Shown here piece by piece: positions 62,593 through 64,000 of a stretch of 64,000 nt of DNA. This DNA comes from Chryseobacterium indicum (GTDB lineage: Bacteria > Bacteroidota > Bacteroidia > Flavobacteriales > Weeksellaceae), in contig NZ_JACSGT010000003.1 of NCBI RefSeq assembly GCF_021504595.1, forward strand, positions 372,001 to 436,000. The letters are read 5' to 3'. A program made the translations under genes and the position numbers. Each line of letters begins with the position of its first letter. Positions within the stretch are counted from its first letter, which is position 1. The notes below the pieces were generated by a model. It was not told where the DNA came from, made no database searches, and saw nothing but the letters and a program-made list of their open reading frames with translations.

Positions 62593-64000
62593 ATGTCAAA
62601 TTATTCTAAACAAACTAATTGGGGACAATTTATCCCATTGGTTACTGTATTTTTTTTCTGGGGATTTGTGGCGGCAAGTAATGACATTTTGATCCCGGTT
62701 TTTCAAAAAGCCTTTAATTTATCTCAAACCGAAAGTATGCTTGTACAGATATGCTTCTATGTGGCATATACAGTCGGCTCTTTAATTTATATGCTGATCT
62801 CTGCGGGATTAAAGCAGGATTTGGTAAATAAAATTGGTTATAAAAATGGTCTTATCGTAGGACTGCTTATTTCCGCCGCGGGAACTTTACTGTTCTATCC
62901 GGCTGCTAATACGCATTCTTTTCCTTTAATGATCTCCGGATTATTTATTGTGGGATTAGGCTTTTCCCTACAGCAGATTGTAGCCAATCCTTTAGCGATT
63001 GAAGTCGGACCTTCTGAAACAGGTTCTCAAAGATTAACAATGGCAGGAGGAATCAATAATCTCGGGACAACGATCGGTCCACTGATTGTATCTTTTGCTA
63101 TTTTCGGATCTGCAGCAGCAGCGAATAATGATGTAAGTGTTGAAAGTGTAAAAGTTCCTTATCTTATTCTGGGGGTAGCTTTTGTTTTGGTTGCGATCAT
63201 GCTTAAATTTTCTTCGCTTCCGGCTATAACACCTACGAATACAGAAACTAAAGATGATATGGTAAAAGGAGACCACAGAAAATCTGCTTTTCAATATCCT
63301 CAGTTAATTTTAGGAATGATTGCTATTTTCGTTTATGTAGGTGTAGAAGTTTCTACCGCTTCTAACCTTCCTGCCTACATGGAAAAAAGTTTAAATTTTG
63401 AAACGAAAGATGTGGCACCTTATATTTCTTTATATTGGGCTTCTTTGATGATTGGTCGTTGGACAGGTGCGGTTGAAGCTTTTGATGTAAGTGCAGGTTT
63501 CAAAAAAATCTTACGATTTTTAGCTCCTTATCTTGCATTTGGTGTATTCTTATTGGTAAATGCCATTGCAAAGCACGATCTGTCTCATTTCTATGTTTAT
63601 GGATTGATTATTATTGCAATGATTATCTGCGATATTATGAGTAAAGGAAATCCGGCAAGAATGCTTTTGATCTTCTCGGTTGCAGGAATCACTGCACTGC
63701 TTATAGGAATGTTTACTTCCGGAATGGTTTCCGTGTACGCTTTTACAAGTGTAGGTTTATTCTGCTCTACGCTTTGGCCGTGTATTTTTGCTCTTGCAAT
63801 CAATGGTCTTGGAAAACACACCAACCAAGGTTCAGGCTTCCTGATCATGATGATTATGGGAGGAGGAATTGTAAGTTTCATTCAGGGATATGTTGCCGAT
63901 ATGACGAATATTCACTTCAGCTATATTGTAGGTGTAATCTGTTTTGCTTATCTTGCTTTCTACGCAGTAAGAGTAAGCGGAATATTGAAATCTCAGGGAA
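62593..64000 (+). CDS. Sugar MFS transporter (FucP/GluP-like), 3' truncated by the window edge
   Basis: At least 469 residues with no stop codon before the window ends. The start VTVFFFWGFVAASNDILIPVFQKAFNLS and the later LGFSLQQIVANPLAIEVGP and TMAGGINNLGTTIGP blocks are typical of the fucose / glucose-galactose permease group of the major facilitator superfamily. About twelve helices are expected. It may take up a hexose or amino sugar by proton or sodium symport. The substrate cannot be told. Confidence 0.9.
   Translation, partial: MSNYSKQTNWGQFIPLVTVFFFWGFVAASNDILIPVFQKAFNLSQTESMLVQICFYVAYTVGSLIYMLISAGLKQDLVNKIGYKNGLIVGLLISAAGTLLFYPAANTHSFPLMISGLFIVGLGFSLQQIVANPLAIEVGPSETGSQRLTMAGGINNLGTTIGPLIVSFAIFGSAAAANNDVSVESVKVPYLILGVAFVLVAIMLKFSSLPAITPTNTETKDDMVKGDHRKSAFQYPQLILGMIAIFVYVGVEVSTASNLPAYMEKSLNFETKDVAPYISLYWASLMIGRWTGAVEAFDVSAGFKKILRFLAPYLAFGVFLLVNAIAKHDLSHFYVYGLIIIAMIICDIMSKGNPARMLLIFSVAGITALLIGMFTSGMVSVYAFTSVGLFCSTLWPCIFALAINGLGKHTNQGSGFLIMMIMGGGIVSFIQGYVADMTNIHFSYIVGVICFAYLAFYAVRVSGILKSQG

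Overview
The window is from a low-GC member of the phylum Bacteroidota, most likely Chryseobacterium or a close relative in Weeksellaceae/Flavobacteriales. This rests on several observations. There are type IX secretion system (T9SS) genes (a 2364-residue SprA/Sov, a PorV-like barrel protein) and a protein with a T9SS C-terminal sorting domain. Promoters have the Bacteroidota form TTTG-N19/20-TAnnTTTG, and genes lack Shine-Dalgarno sites. The 16S rRNA 3' end lacks the usual CCUCC anti-Shine-Dalgarno core, and there is a DUF6705-type lipoprotein.

Layout. 1-8.4 kb: end of an M3 peptidase gene, a YchJ-like SEC-C protein, SlyD-type FKBP, a VF530-family protein, a LytS/LytTR two-component pair, and two intradiol-dioxygenase-like secreted proteins around a cupin-like protein. 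The second dioxygenase carries a T9SS sorting domain. 8.4-20.6 kb: luciferase-like monooxygenase, acyltransferase, S9 dipeptidyl/tripeptidyl peptidase, YceI, DODA-type dioxygenase, a cystatin-like small protein, a subtilisin-like lipoprotein, a GNAT acetyltransferase, and hutH with a DUF2059 gene. 20.7-30.4 kb: uvrC, an operon of EamA transporter / PorV-like / secreted protein, a biotin-dependent carboxylase beta subunit, and a MoxR-type ATPase with its von Willebrand A partner.

30.5-43.3 kb: two rRNA operons in direct tandem (16S-tRNAIle-tRNAAla-23S-5S, all on the minus strand), offset by exactly 6855 bp and apparently identical over about 5.5 kb. Members of a dispersed palindromic repeat family lie beside them and elsewhere in the window.

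43.9-56.5 kb, minus strand: GlcNAc-kinase-like gene and malic enzyme, then ruvA-sprA, then gcvH-vanZ. An IS1-family element with an 8-bp target duplication has inserted directly in front of the gcvH start codon, between the gene and its apparent promoter. 56.8-60.2 kb: a DUF6705-like lipoprotein gene and a second lipoprotein gene that is split by a complete IS5-family element. Joining the halves across the 6-bp TAATTA duplication restores one 452-codon frame. 60.4-64 kb: an XRE regulator, a small coiled-coil protein, GtrA, PlsC, and a sugar MFS transporter that runs off the window.

No CRISPR array, prophage or obvious defence island was seen. The observations most worth following are the two precisely mappable IS insertions, the family of palindromic repeats whose two stem arms change together, the tandem rRNA duplication, and the altered 16S tail.
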